Source of the DNA: Trogon surrucura
Lineage: Eukaryota > Chordata > Aves > Trogoniformes > Trogonidae
Reading direction: 5' to 3'
DNA: 64,000 bases
Assembly (NCBI GenBank): GCA_020746105.1
Contig: CM036617.1
Span: forward strand, 171,024,412-171,088,411
Shown here: piece after piece, positions 24,401-36,300 of the stretch
Layout of the letters: every line of letters starts with the position of its first letter
How positions within the stretch are numbered: position 1 is the first letter of the stretch
Program-made: the position numbers and the translations under genes
The notes under the pieces: generated by a model
Database searches by the model: none
What the model was told of the DNA's origin: nothing
What the model saw: the letters and a program-made list of their open reading frames with translations, nothing else

Positions 24401-27400
24401 TGTGATGTTTTTGTAGCTCTTGTAGTTCCCTGACGGCTACCCTGTTGTCCCCTTCTCCAGCTCTCAGTGCTGCCCCATCTTTTCTGCAGTTAGGGGGCTG
24501 AGGCATGTACCAGACATTTTCTTTCCCCTCTCCTTTCACTGAATCCCACTTTTTTCCCCAAAACTCCCACAGAGCCAGTGCCTTCACCCATTGCCCTTTG
24601 CCTAGGACTTTGTGTACAGGTCTCTCTTAGCTATCCTACACTGCCGCGATGCTTTGCAGATTCTGAGGTACGAAAGAGTGACACAGTTTGCCCAGAGAGC
24701 TGAATTAGCTTCATGTGTCACCTGAAAACCTGCCTTCCTGAAAATAGAGCAGAAGCTGACGTCTTAATATTTGCTAATGCTGTATTTTGAGAATTCTTCT
24801 GTTAGCCAGTGGGACATGCTGCTATCCAGGAACCAAGCTCCTGTGAGGCTTTGGCAGTTGTGAACCTCTCTACACTCTCTGAGGACTCTTCCCAAAAAGA
24901 TAGGCTGATTGATTAATAAAGTATTCAGTTCCCCCCTCGACTTTGATTGCGTGCCTTGTGGGATTTGTTTCCCCTTTTAAGAATGCCAATACTAGTAAAT
25001 GGTGATTAGCAAGTCTGATGCCTCAGTACCGTTGTGTACTTCTGCATTTGAGGTAAACACATGGCAATTAATTCATGCTGACATGTTCTGCGTAGTCCGT
25101 CACCAGTATATATAAAACAGAGGGTATGTGAACTGGTACGCTGAGCTTGCTCTGTTCAGGTATACTGCATTGCTACAGCAGATTAAGAGTATCTGCGTGT
25201 TACATTTTTGTAGTACTAGTTTAAACTAATCGAGCTGTGCATGATTTGCCTTCTGGACTCTCACTCTTACTAAAACCAGTTGATGATCAGCGCCAGTGTA
25301 AGTTAGACATGAATAAAACACTATTCAGCTAAACTGCTCGAATAACATAGCAAGTGGTGCATTTTGCAGGCCTATTCAGAGCGCAGAAAATCGATCTGGT
25401 TCCAGAGCTGGAGCCCTGCCACTTGATTTGTGAGTTTCTGGTAGGTTCAGACTTAAAGCCCAGTTTACCTTATAGTTAGCATAATCATGCTGTCTGGTCG
25501 TGAGCGTATAAACTGCACAGATGATGTTCAGGAATTACCTTGTGGAAATACAGATGGGTCTGTTTAACGAGGTACAAAACCTGTTTTGCATGAAATGTAT
25601 AAACCTCAATTATCCGTACATCACAAGGGACAAAGGATAATTTTTATAATCAAGCGTTCAGAAAATGCCAGGAATATTCAATATGATAAGCATTAAGAAT
25701 CATGACCTCATCTGGGATAACACAAGGCTTGGATAATTGAAGTGTTTCTGTATTGGATTCGAAGAGCATAATAGTATTTCATGTTGGGGCTCCAGTTTGG
25801 TAACTGCTATTAGTATCCAACTCAAAAAGGTCTGTAAGAGCCAAATATTGCTTTTCACTGCCACTGGTAGTTTTCAGTTAGCTATTATTTGGGATACAAA
25901 AGGAGAATTTGATAGCCTGCTTCTCAAAGAGAGCCAATTGCCATTTTTACACAGTGTATTTGCTGACTCAGAAAATAGTAGTGGGCTTAGTTTTCTCTGA
26001 AAGTTGTAATTTAAGGAGAAATCCTTTTTGTTAAGGGCTAGGGCTCAGAATGTTTTGGAAAATCTCACTTCATTTGAATTAATTACTGCTCCTATGGTGA
26101 TATTTGAAATAAAGACAATCTTGGATGCTCAAAAGAGGAGAAAAAAAAGACTAAAACTCATGTGATGAGTCTTACTGATAGAATCTTATTAACTCTGCAT
26201 GCTGATGTTCACAATCTCCTCCATCCTCTTGCCTCCCACTATCTCTGCCTTTTGGTTTTTAAATGCATGGAGGGTTTTTCAGACAGCTTAGAAGTAAGCT
26301 TTGCATTACCTTACTGAAGTGGTAGGGATCAGCTCAAAATCATCTGAGTCGCTACACTCTGAAGAAATCTATGCTTACTTGCTCTTGATATGAATGAGCA
26401 TGTTCTCCTGTTTGAAATACCAGCAAGTTTACAGTAAATGAGGACGTCCTCCTGCTGATATGGGTGGACCATTTTGGTGGCTCTCCAGCTGTTTTACTTT
26501 ACTGCTTTTCATTCTGCCACGCTGTGTATGAGTGTGTCTTCTGCTCCACGGGCAGAACCAATAGATGAATCCAAACAGATAGATAAATGAATAAATGGAT
26601 GGGTTTTGTCTGTTGAGATGCAGCCTGGTTCACTTCACTGGTGATGGCATGTCCTGAATTCAGTTTGTAGCCCACCCATCATCTCACTGGCTTTTTGAAC
26701 ACTTTAATCCATTGTCTGAAGGGACACCAGTGGCAAGGTCACTACTGGGGTGTAATGTTAGATCAAAAGTACCTGTAAGAGAGAAAATATCTAAGGGTAG
26801 GCTCAGGTAGTTCTACTATCTGTCCCTAATATGTTCTTCTGTATAGTGTGTGGTAGCTGGAAGTGGGCCGGCCGTACTTTGTGGCAGGGACTGCAAAAAT
26901 AGCAGTGGTTTAGGACCTTGCATCTTCATAGTAAAGGGCTGCCTGAAAGCTGAGGAGTTCTTTGCATGCGGGAGACCAGCTGGGTATAGAAGATCAAGGG
27001 GGACCTGAAATCGTGGCCTTACTATTTTGAGATCACTTGGTCTCCTACATGACAGCCCTGCAGAAGGTTCTTCAGTCAGTGAGCATTTCTCTTCTGACCC
27101 ATTTCTTTTCCTTGTGCTGTGAAAAACTGATGCTGTACACTGACACACAACCAGCATCTCATTCTCTGTGTATGCACAGGATATCTGGAGATGTGGTAAG
27201 GTCCTTATCTTAGCGTTGGAGAAGATTTGTTAAGAATCGCAGTCTTGCGCTATTCTCTCCCAGGCTGTCACAAATTTATAGCTGGCTTTATGGCCCTTTC
27301 ACCATTCGTTTAAAGGTCTACTGTGTAGTTTTACAACAGCAAATCAATAGTCACAGGGAATCTCTGTAGTTCATTTTACCATAACCACTATTCATTGCCT

Positions 27401-27779
27401 CCATTTGACTCCACTTGCAAAGTCTGCTTTCCCAGACTCTCTGCCAGTCTTGTCCTGTACATTTGATGTGAAACAGAAAATTACTTCTTAGAAGTGTCTT
27501 TGTTGGCTGTTCATGTGGTACAGAAGAGCAGAAGCTTTATGGCATTATGTGCCAGAGGACAGGCAGGTGTACAAAGCAGAGGTGTGTTACACACCCAAGT
27601 ATACATTTTGAAATAGAAATTGCAGTGCCTGAGCAAAACTGTCTGTTTCTCAGGACAAAACGTAGGAATTTAGGAATAAATAATATATGTGAAATTACAC
27701 ATGCCAGTGATGTTAACTCTCACAATATCACCAAGATTTCTGTAGGATGACTTTATTCCTGTTCTGTCCCCATGTGTTG
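21499..27779. other. Unique non-coding DNA
   Basis: No gene or recognisable transposon. GC-richer patches near 21.7-22.0, 23.1-23.5 and 24.2-24.6 kb open long frames on both strands at once, including a 177-codon minus-strand frame at 21504-22037. That frame has no recognisable domain and composition typical of chance frames. Nothing else is supported. Confidence 0.5.
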
Positions 27780-27888
27780 CCTGGTCTAGTTGAGAGGCAT
27801 CCCTTCCCATGACAGGGAGGTTGGATTAAATGACCTCTAAGGTCCCTTCCAGCCGAGGGGATTCTATGATTCTATTATTCTATGATTT
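27780..27888 (+). mobile_element. CR1 LINE 3' end, tail only
   Basis: It starts at CTGGTCTAGTTGAGAGGCAT and runs through GGAGGTTGGATTAAATGACC and the CTAAGGTCCCTTCC block, ending in ATTCTATGATTCTATT-type octamers. It covers only the 3' UTR. It matches the same region of the copies at 38112 and 50860 (shared GTTGAGAGGC and GATTAGATG-type signature), so the three belong to one subfamily. Confidence 0.93.
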
Positions 27889-30800
27889 ACTTGATTTTGG
27901 TGGGAACTTTGTGTTCTTCTAGAGTGTATAAAACATCAGGGAAAATATTTAGAGGTAATGTTTCAAAGCAGTGCCACCTTATGGTTCGTTTCAGAATAGG
28001 AACGTGTGACCTCCCACTCACGCAAAACATTCTGTGTATCTCGCTGGGTTCTAAGTTTCTTAAATGGTCGCCTTCTATGTTTTGGATCACACAGGCCAGT
28101 GGTGGCCTATACCTATCACTATCAGGAGTAACTGCAGAGAAACAAAGGCAAGTATTAGCCTGCTTCTCAAAGAAGAGCTGTTCTCTCTGTACAATTAACC
28201 ATCCCTTTGCTCATATGGGCAAAAAATCCTTCCCGAGTCCTTCCCTCCCAGGGTGCACGCAATTACTGTCTAGGACACCCGATTCTGCTGAGATGTGCTC
28301 CAACCCAATATCACAATCTATAATCTTGATAGCTGCAGCCCATACTCATCATACATACCCCTGAGGTCCTGCCGTTCCCACTGCCGTAAATAGTCACTGA
28401 CTGGCCAAAAGGAGAAGGAAAGGTGTTGAAGTTCTGCAGCGCCGTTGCTCATGTAGATCCCTGATCTTTAAGCAGGGTGGGTTTCATGGGCCTGCTCTGA
28501 CCCTGCACGCAAGGAAGATGATCTTAGAAAAATCATTGAAGAAGAAACTGGCCTTCTCGGTCTCTCCTTGCTCTTGTTCCAGTTTCTGGCAGGACTAGCT
28601 GCTGCCTGGATGCCAAAAGCTTGTCAGAGCTGCTTGGTTGTGTGGTTGTGCTGAATTCAGTGAGAAGTCAATTACATATTGACATATGCTTGTGTGTTAA
28701 TTACAGCCACTGGTGTGGCTTGGAGAACTCTTTTGTCTGCAGCAGCTGTAACAGTTTGCAAATAATTCTGGCTATCCTATGTGAGAAGGGTCACTGAATT
28801 ACGGGAGAAAAATCCTGGGGGTACTTAATTAAATTTTAGGCTTACAAGTAGCAGTTTCTTCCAACAACCGCAATTCCTAAGTCTCAGAATTGGAATTAAG
28901 GAAGATGAGATTCCTCTCTACCCTCCTGAATGCGGATAAAATCCATTTTTTGCGGAAATTGCTATTTGAAGGGGAATGAGATGTGGCAGGAGCAGCTGGG
29001 ACTCATCTGAGCTGTTACTGCGCTGCTGCTCAGTGTGGTTTATACAACCATCATCACCGTTGTCCTCAGTGTTGACCTGTCACTGATTGCAATGGGCTTA
29101 AAATACAAAGAAACCATTAGCTAGGCTTTGACTCTTTCTTTTGGACTAACTTATTCATATGTAGCCCTTTCATCTTCCTTTTAGGCACATAAACACTACA
29201 CAGCAGCTTTACCAAGTACTATACAGAGATGGCCAGCCCAGAACAACTGATTCCAGCAGCAGTCCCATTTATTGTGGAAGATGGTAAAGTTTAGTAATGA
29301 AAATCTCGGTATTGGTGTTAGCTTAAATATAGCTGCTGCTCTGAATTTAGCTTGTTTACAAAGGTGTGTATGTTAAGAACTGTGGCTACAGAGAACACTG
29401 TGAAAACTCAGTTTTCTATGGTCTTGAGCCTTTACATTCATAGACTTTAAAAAATTAAGCCATTATTTTCTGTTCTCACCTTGTATCCTATACAATTTCC
29501 ATCCTTTCTGATCTCTTCTGCCAAATATTTTGACAGCTACATGCAGGCTGCTTCATTTGACTGATTTGGCCAACAAAATCAAAACCTTGTCCTTCCCTCA
29601 CTCTGGTGTTACAAAATACACAGAGGGCTCATCATATTTGAAATCTCCAGTATCTGTCTGTTTTAAAATCAATATAAAAAGTTTATTACAGACATATCCT
29701 CAGACTGATCCTGGAAATCTGATTTCTGTAGGGAACCAGGCTGACTAAACAAGTCCAAAGTATGGAAATTGCAACCAACATAAGATGAAAAATATGAAAA
29801 TGGTGAGAGCATGGAGATATAAGAAAACAGTGCAGAAATGAAGGTGATGCTGCACTAGCTGCCTTGTAAAAGCATCTGAAATCCTTTACATCACTGCCTT
29901 CCATGATTTAAGCAATATTGCAGACTTTACTTCTGAATGTCTTGACTCACAGACTTGGGTCAGGTTCTTCCTGGGAACAAATAGTTACAGCTTTGCTGGA
30001 GGCAGTTTCATCACCAGCACCATGCTGAACATCAGCTGAGGGTGAACACATTTTGGAACAATTTTGCAATGTACCCTGAGTTGTGTATTTCCAAATCACT
30101 TCAAAAGAGCTGTGCTACTCTGCCTCAGGGCACCCACAGCAATTTTAATACGTGGTACTGGTTTGGCAGGCCTGTCTATGATTTACTCTTTTGTTTGATA
30201 TTATTTCTGTATAGTTGATATTTCCCTTTCATTGTAGTAAAGCTTTTACTGTCAACTAGTTAGTGTGTTATAAAAAAGATTTATCCTAAATGAGAGAAGT
30301 CACCAAGAAGGAACTTACCATGTTTCTCTGTGCCCTTGATACACTTTTTCAATAGCATTGTCTGTTCGTGAAGTGTATTCTCATTCCGATGCATGATGGA
30401 TTTATTAGTGTCACACAAACTACTGGCTATCAAAATGATACATATCTGGGGAATTAAAGTAACTGCAATGCTGGAACAGTTTCTGGTCAGTAATTTCAGT
30501 CCAGATTCAGGTGACTTCAGACGCACACCGTAGGTCATACAAAAGTTCTGAAATATCTAAACATGCCTGTGACCACGCGTAGCCTGCCGTGGCAGCCTGG
30601 TGTGCTCATGACAAGGGCTGGATGTCAGAGCTCCCGGCTCCTCAGGCTTCTCTTGATGTCATTGGGAACCTTACTGAGCTACATTGGACCCTGTGACTCA
30701 CAGGTGTATAGTTCTGATCATGTTCAGCAGCATGTATTTCTTCTCATTTATGCATTATGAGATGAGTAGAATGGTTTTAATTCTCCTGTTCTTTGTAAGA

Positions 30801-31556
30801 AAGGAGTTTAAGTTTTAGGAAGAAAGCTGGCCTTCAAAAAATGAGTATATTCTTGTTAGAAGTGTGATACTAACGGAGTAATTGTTATAGCTTTGTTTTG
30901 AAGTCTTGTTTCACTTGCTAGTTTTTTAAAGTGTACAGATTTGTTTTGTTGTATATATTTCTGAGATAGCAGTTACTGCTTTGACTTTATTTTTTTAAAC
31001 ACATTTTTTGGAGACAAGTTATTTTTCTTTCTTACCTTTAACTTTATGTTGCTGAATTTGAGAGATAAAGAAAGAAGCTTTTCAAAGATTCTGCCAGATT
31101 CTTTAATACCACATCTTCCTATATGAAAGAAAACATTTATAAAGGGTTCAGGATTGTATGAATAGAGAAAGTGGTTTTTGGCTTGTTTCTGAAGATACAG
31201 TCTCCAAGACTGTATGACCTTCCATGTTTTGGAAGGCTCATAGTGGCAGTGGGAGTCATGTTATTGGCAAGGCATCGCTGGTGAGCGCTTTTCCACAGAG
31301 TCTGCTGGTGGTTTTCTTCTATATTTCCACCTCCTCCCTACTTTTCTTACCTCATCAAGGGTTGTCTTTGGTCACTGTCATTTGTTTTAATGTTCTCTGG
31401 CATCCAACTATGTATGGTTTCGGGTATTGACACACTAGATTTCTAACCCTCTAGTTGATATTCATGGCTAGGTTTAGAGATGGACTGATCTTTACTTGCC
31501 TCCAACAGCATCTGCAGGTTTATGGCATCTCTGATTGTCAGCCTTGAAGGTTTACT
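27889..31556. other. Unique non-coding DNA
   Basis: A 160-codon plus-strand frame at 27882-28364 begins inside the CR1 tail and has no recognisable domain, so I treat it as chance. One exon-like interval lies at 29185-29283 (listed separately). Nothing else can be supported. Confidence 0.5.
29185..29283 (+). other. Exon-like interval, 99 nt
   Basis: A branch-point-like CTAAC lies about 35 nt upstream, followed by the pyrimidine-rich CCCTTTCATCTTCCTTTTAG acceptor. The interval ends at ATG|GTAAAG, a moderate donor. Its length is a multiple of three. One frame is open throughout (HINTTQQLYQVLYRDGQP...), and a second contains an ATG opening MASPEQLIPAAVPFIVED. The frame needed for a direct join to the donor at 9981 hits a stop. 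I do not recognise either peptide. Confidence 0.18.
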
Positions 31557-31822
31557 TAGAATCATAGAATCACAGAATTGTCAGGGTTGGAAGGGACCTT
31601 AAAGATCATCTCCCTTCCAGCCTAGGCCATTCTATGATTCTATGATTCTGTGATCTAGTTCCAACCCCCCTGCCATGGGCAGGGACATCTGCCACTAGAT
31701 CAGGCTGCTCAGAGCCCCATCCAACCTGGCCTTAAAAACTTCCAGGGATGGAGCTTCCACTACCTCTCTGGGCAGCCTGTTCCCATGTCTTACACTTACC
31801 TTCAGGGTCTCACCACTGTAGG
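31557..31822 (-). mobile_element. CR1 LINE fragment interrupted by a second CR1 tail
   Basis: The plus strand shows the reverse-complement CR1 3' end (AGAATCATAGAATCACAGAA, GGGTTGGAAGGGACC). After an interruption it resumes with CTAGTTCCAACCCCCCTGCC, then CCAGGGATGGAGCTTCCAC and GGGCAGCCTGTTCCC, fading at about 31822. The interruption at 31612-31652 is a plus-oriented CR1 tail (see that entry). Both parts of the host read continuously once the insert is ignored. Confidence 0.92.
31612..31652 (+). mobile_element. 41-bp CR1 3' tail nested in an opposite CR1
   Basis: CCCTTCCAGCCTAGGCCATT followed by CTATGATTCTATGATTCTGTG is a plus-oriented CR1 3' terminus, matching the tail at 38521-38560. It sits exactly where the minus-oriented host should read AAAGATCATCTAGTTCC. 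The four bases ATCT occur on both sides (31608-31611 and 31653-31656), which could be a tiny target duplication or a join by microhomology. Confidence 0.85.
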
Positions 31823-33204
31823 TGTAGCTGAATGTTGTTTTATTTCTCTGCATTAGAAAATCTCTCAGCTTTGTGCAAGATGAGGAGATTGAAAACTGTG
31901 CCGTGTCTTGCTATTTTTCTTTTTTTTACATCTGTCAGAGCATTGTAGTTTGTGACACCTAAACCGTGATCTCCTTCTAATTGCACCACTGGTAAATGCT
32001 CATAGTTTATTTTTATGCTGTTTACTTTTTAATGCCTTTGTATTTTTTCACATTTTTAACAGAGGATAAGGTTTTGGAAAACTTTATCTGTATCATAAAA
32101 AAACCCAGGCTTCTTTTTTTACCCTTTTTACCTCAAAGATGCACAAATGTATAAGAATTTGTTCAAAGTGATTAAACCTGCAGAGCAGAGAATGACGTAC
32201 AACACATGCTTCTCATGCGAGGCCTTTTTGTGTCAGAGTTGCACCTCTTGGTCTGTCCCCTGGACAATTATCATGGCTGCTACAAGCTGTATGGAAAAGG
32301 CAGTGCTGCTAAAGGGCACGGGGTTGTTAATGTTATGTAGCAGTTCATGCTTGCATGGCTCCTGCTGCAGGATCAATGTGTGATGTCAGTGTGATTCTGA
32401 GTGAGAGGCTCAGCCTGCGAGGTGGAAGTGGCAGGCTTAGGGTCTAAGATTTAATATAATGCTTTGTCTTCCAGTTTGTTTTTCTGTGCTCTGCAGTAAA
32501 TGCTATTGCTATAATGCTCTCCATTTCCTCTTTCTTCGAGTCCCTGCCATGCTCAGCAGGAGTGCGTTAGGAAGGAAAGCTTTGGGTAGTTGAGCTTTCA
32601 ACCTCCTGCTCTGTTGCATCCTTGCAACACAGCGCTGCAAGAGAAAAGAAAAAGGAACTAGTTATGAGAGAGATCATACTAGGAGCTAGGCTCCCTGCAA
32701 GAGAGGTAAACCCTGTCTTTTGCAGAAACTAAGCCTGTCTCGTCCTGTATCGTAAATTCCTTGTACACAAAATGACAAATGATGCTACAAGCTCTGTATC
32801 TGCCAACGTGATCAGTCCTGTTTGGTCTCATGCATTTGGTTTTCTGAGGTTTAGGTCTTGTATCTTGTACAGATGTTACACTCTGAATCCAAAGCTTAGA
32901 GAAAGCCATGGGGTAACCAGAGACTTCAGTGAGCTCTGAAGCCACTCCTAGATCCTTTCACTGATGCTTTTCGAAGGACCAAATGATTAGATGGAAACAG
33001 GTAAATCAGCAGGATCTCCATGCAAGGTACAACATACGAGTCCTTCTGCTTCAGTTGTTCTGAAACTTATTGCCTCCACTCAGATTAAGGGATGTGATTT
33101 TATACGGCAATTACTCTGTGTTGTGAGACTGTAATAAAACTTTCTACTTTCTGTAGAGTATACATTAAGTGTAGGCATACAATTGCAGGCAAGACCTTGG
33201 TTGC
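31823..33204. other. Unique AT-rich non-coding DNA
   Basis: No gene or transposon recognised. It contains T-rich runs near 31910-31930 and 32040-32130 and only short, unremarkable open frames. Confidence 0.5.
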
Positions 33205-33361
33205 TTGAGTCGCCATCCCTGGATGTGTTTAAGTGTCGCTTAGATGTGGTGTTGGGTGATATGGTTTAGGGGTGAACTTGTAGTGTAGGGTTAATGGTTG
33301 GACTCGATGATCCAAAGGGTCTTTTCCTACCTGAACTGGTTCTATGATTCTATGATTCTAT
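33205..33361 (+). mobile_element. CR1 LINE 3' end of a different subfamily
   Basis: It reads GAGTCGCCATCCCTGGATGT, then TTTAAGTGTCGCTTAGATGT, GTGTTGGGTGATATGGTTTA and GGTTGGACTCGATGATC, ending in three near-perfect ATTCTATG octamers. The GATATGGTTTAG block marks a CR1 subfamily different from the copies at 27780, 38112 and 50860. Only the 3' UTR and the last ORF2 codons are present. Confidence 0.9.
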
Positions 33362-36300
33362 GCTTAGGGGGAAAAATAAAGTTCAGGTCTAGGAGTAGGT
33401 TGCCAGAAGAGACTACTGCCATCAGCTGGTCAGAACAGTTTCTAAGAATATGAGGGCTTTGAAGTGGAGCTGAAATATTGGGAAACTCATGGAAGGGGGC
33501 AGTTGTGCCTCTCTCAGCTACAGTAAGTTCAGGCAGATGCTGCATTTTGGCTTCCAGAAAAATTCATTTACTCATGCTCTTGTCATGTGTCTAGCTCACC
33601 TGGGCTCACCATGTTGCTTATGGGCCTGTTTTCAGGGATGGCTGTTAATATTCAAAGAGAAGTGAATACAGATTTTTATTTAAAAGTGCCATGAACTTGT
33701 AAACTGGTACTTTTTAAATTTTGTAAAAGTAACAAAATCACATTTATTTGGCACAATAGTAAGGATGCACAGACTAAGAAACCTGTGTGTTGTGTTTATA
33801 AAGGCACACTGGAAAGCAGTGTCATTCACTGCAACCATCTACTTTTTAGAAGAGCTAGAGCATGAGTGAGCTGTAACTGTGTATAGCTTTGGCCTTTAAA
33901 CTGCTTTAAATAAGCAAGTATTTGTTTTACTCCTGCTCAAAGGCTTATCCTGTAGCACAGAATAAAGCAGAGGTTCTTGTGAGGAAGTGCAGTGCTGACT
34001 TTGGGTTTAGCAGTGGAATTTTATTGTATTCTTACGACAATTTTAGCTATGGTCTGTTGAGATCTATGTCGAGACCTCCAATACCAAGGCTGTATGACTA
34101 AGAAATTCAGATCCATCTCCTTACAGGCAGCAAGAGGCAGTGAAGTTTGAGCCCTATTCTATGTTTTTCCCACTGTTTAGTGGAAGTTTGGGTCCTGTTT
34201 TTGTCTAATACTCAGATCTCACTTACTGAAGACCATACCTAGGATCTGCCACCGCTGAGCCTGTGTCACTCAGTCCGCTGTGGAGAAAGCTGAAGCCGTG
34301 TGGGTGGCCGTGCTGATGCCCACCGGCTGCGGACACACAGCGCCCTGCACCCACCACGCCTGCCTTCGCCTTTCAGTGTGAGGCTCCCCTGCCAGAGTGC
34401 ACGTGCCAAATTCATTTCCCATGGGCTCCTCCACTGCCATGCCCCACCGCCATGGCTGGGAGGGAGGTGCTCAGGGGAACACTGGTGTGTAGCCTTCGGG
34501 AGGTATTTGTTAAACCTTAGCTCACACGTAGTCTCACCAGCTGCAAGCCTGCTTCATCAAAAGAAACACATTCCCCAGGTCTTGTCTTTAGAATCCTGAA
34601 GAGGGGCTGGTGCTCTGGAGACATGACAGCCTCCGGCCCACAGAGCAGCCTGGTAAGGAAGGCACAGGGCTTGCAGTGGTTTTTTTCTGAACGTTACTGC
34701 TCTGTGACTTCCAGGGAAGTCGGTGCAGTTTTCTCTGTGTTTGCTCCCCCTCCATTGCAAAAAAGAATCGTTGGCATCCTTAAATGCAACACAGTCTACA
34801 GAAATGGAAGAAGATCTGTTTACATTCAGCTGAGACTAAAGCTATAGTCGCTTGAGTTTCACTTTGATTACGCAAAATTACTGAGAGTATGATAGAATAA
34901 ATCTCCCAAGATTACACAGTTCAAAGATTTATTTTATGCTGAGCAGTATACGTCCTGTGAAAGATTTGTTGATTAGGATTGTTTCTGAACCAGTCTCTCC
35001 AAGCTGTGGATCTAATCTCATTTTAAGAGCATAAGGATAAATAATTCTTTACACCTACTCTTGCAGTTCAAAAGAGGCTGCTTCACAGTTGCTGTTTGAT
35101 CTGATTTCAAGCTCTGCAACAATGCAAACAAGAGTTATTCTTTTTCCTACCTCTGCTGAGGAGTCATGCAGGTTTTTTCAGCTACTGTTGCTTCATTTGA
35201 ACAAAATAACAACAAAACCTTCGGGTCCAGCATTCCTTTCTAGAAAAGCGTTCAAAGTCTACTAAGTTATCAAATAAATCAGCACTTAGCAACAGATTGC
35301 TCAGGGTACCTATGGATGCGATATGAATCAGTAATAAACCACTTGGCCCTACACATGTTGCCAAATCCTTTTTTCCTGCGCTACAGGACAGCGGAGCCAG
35401 CTCGAGATCTGAGCCTTTTGATTTTCTGTTTGTTTGTCTGAGTCACAGGCGGGCAGCGATTTTCATTTCAACCTATTATTTTCTGTAGCTAGTGAGGTTT
35501 CTGCACGGTCTGGAAAGCGACGGATCCTGCCAAGTCGAGCTCCCGTTGTGCGGCAGCATCAGGGAGTAGAACTGGCTGGTGCGATGGTGCTGGGCCCCGT
35601 TGGGTGTTGCTGGTTAACCACCCTTCACGGGGAGGAGTTGAGAGATCTCCTTGTTTACCAGTGATAAAGGATTTAAGGTCTTGAGACGGTGAAGAGCTGG
35701 AAAGGTGTGGAAGATTCCTCCCTTCCCCTCCATTTTTCATTTTGGCTGAAGGATCTCGTTACGTGCGGTGGCAGTGACTGGTCTGCCCAGGGAGGAGCGA
35801 TTGCTGGGTTTGGTTCTGGAGGTGGCTCTGAAAGATTTGGGTGGCCACGATCTGAGCTGAGCCTTACCCTAAACTTCCTCCATGGCCACCAAAGCACTCA
35901 TGAGGTTTCATGGTCCCTCTTCCTTTGCAGCAGGAGAAGGAACAGCCGCCATCCTTGGAGGAGAGCTGGGAGGCTACACTCGTTACTGTTGGGAAAACAA
36001 GTCAGTTATGAAATGCAAGTCAAAATGCATTTTGCTGTTTTACTCATTAGAGTAATTCCCACCAAATACTTCCTTCTGAAGAGGACCACGCTTTATTTAA
36101 AGATGTGATTCGTAGTCATGTTCTTAATGTGGTTTTAAAAGGACTCGCTCGTTCCCATTGCGATATTTCTAAGAGAGATTTGGTGAATGAGAAAGAGGAA
36201 GCTCTGTGAGTGACTGTATAAAAAATACCATCAAAGGCACAAAATAAACCGGAAATCAGACAGGCCGTGCTATTGTTAGCATCTTGTGCTCCCATAAACT

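Noticed and set aside
27882-28364. 160-codon plus-strand frame
   Set aside because: It starts inside a CR1 tail and continues into unique DNA, so a chance frame is more likely.
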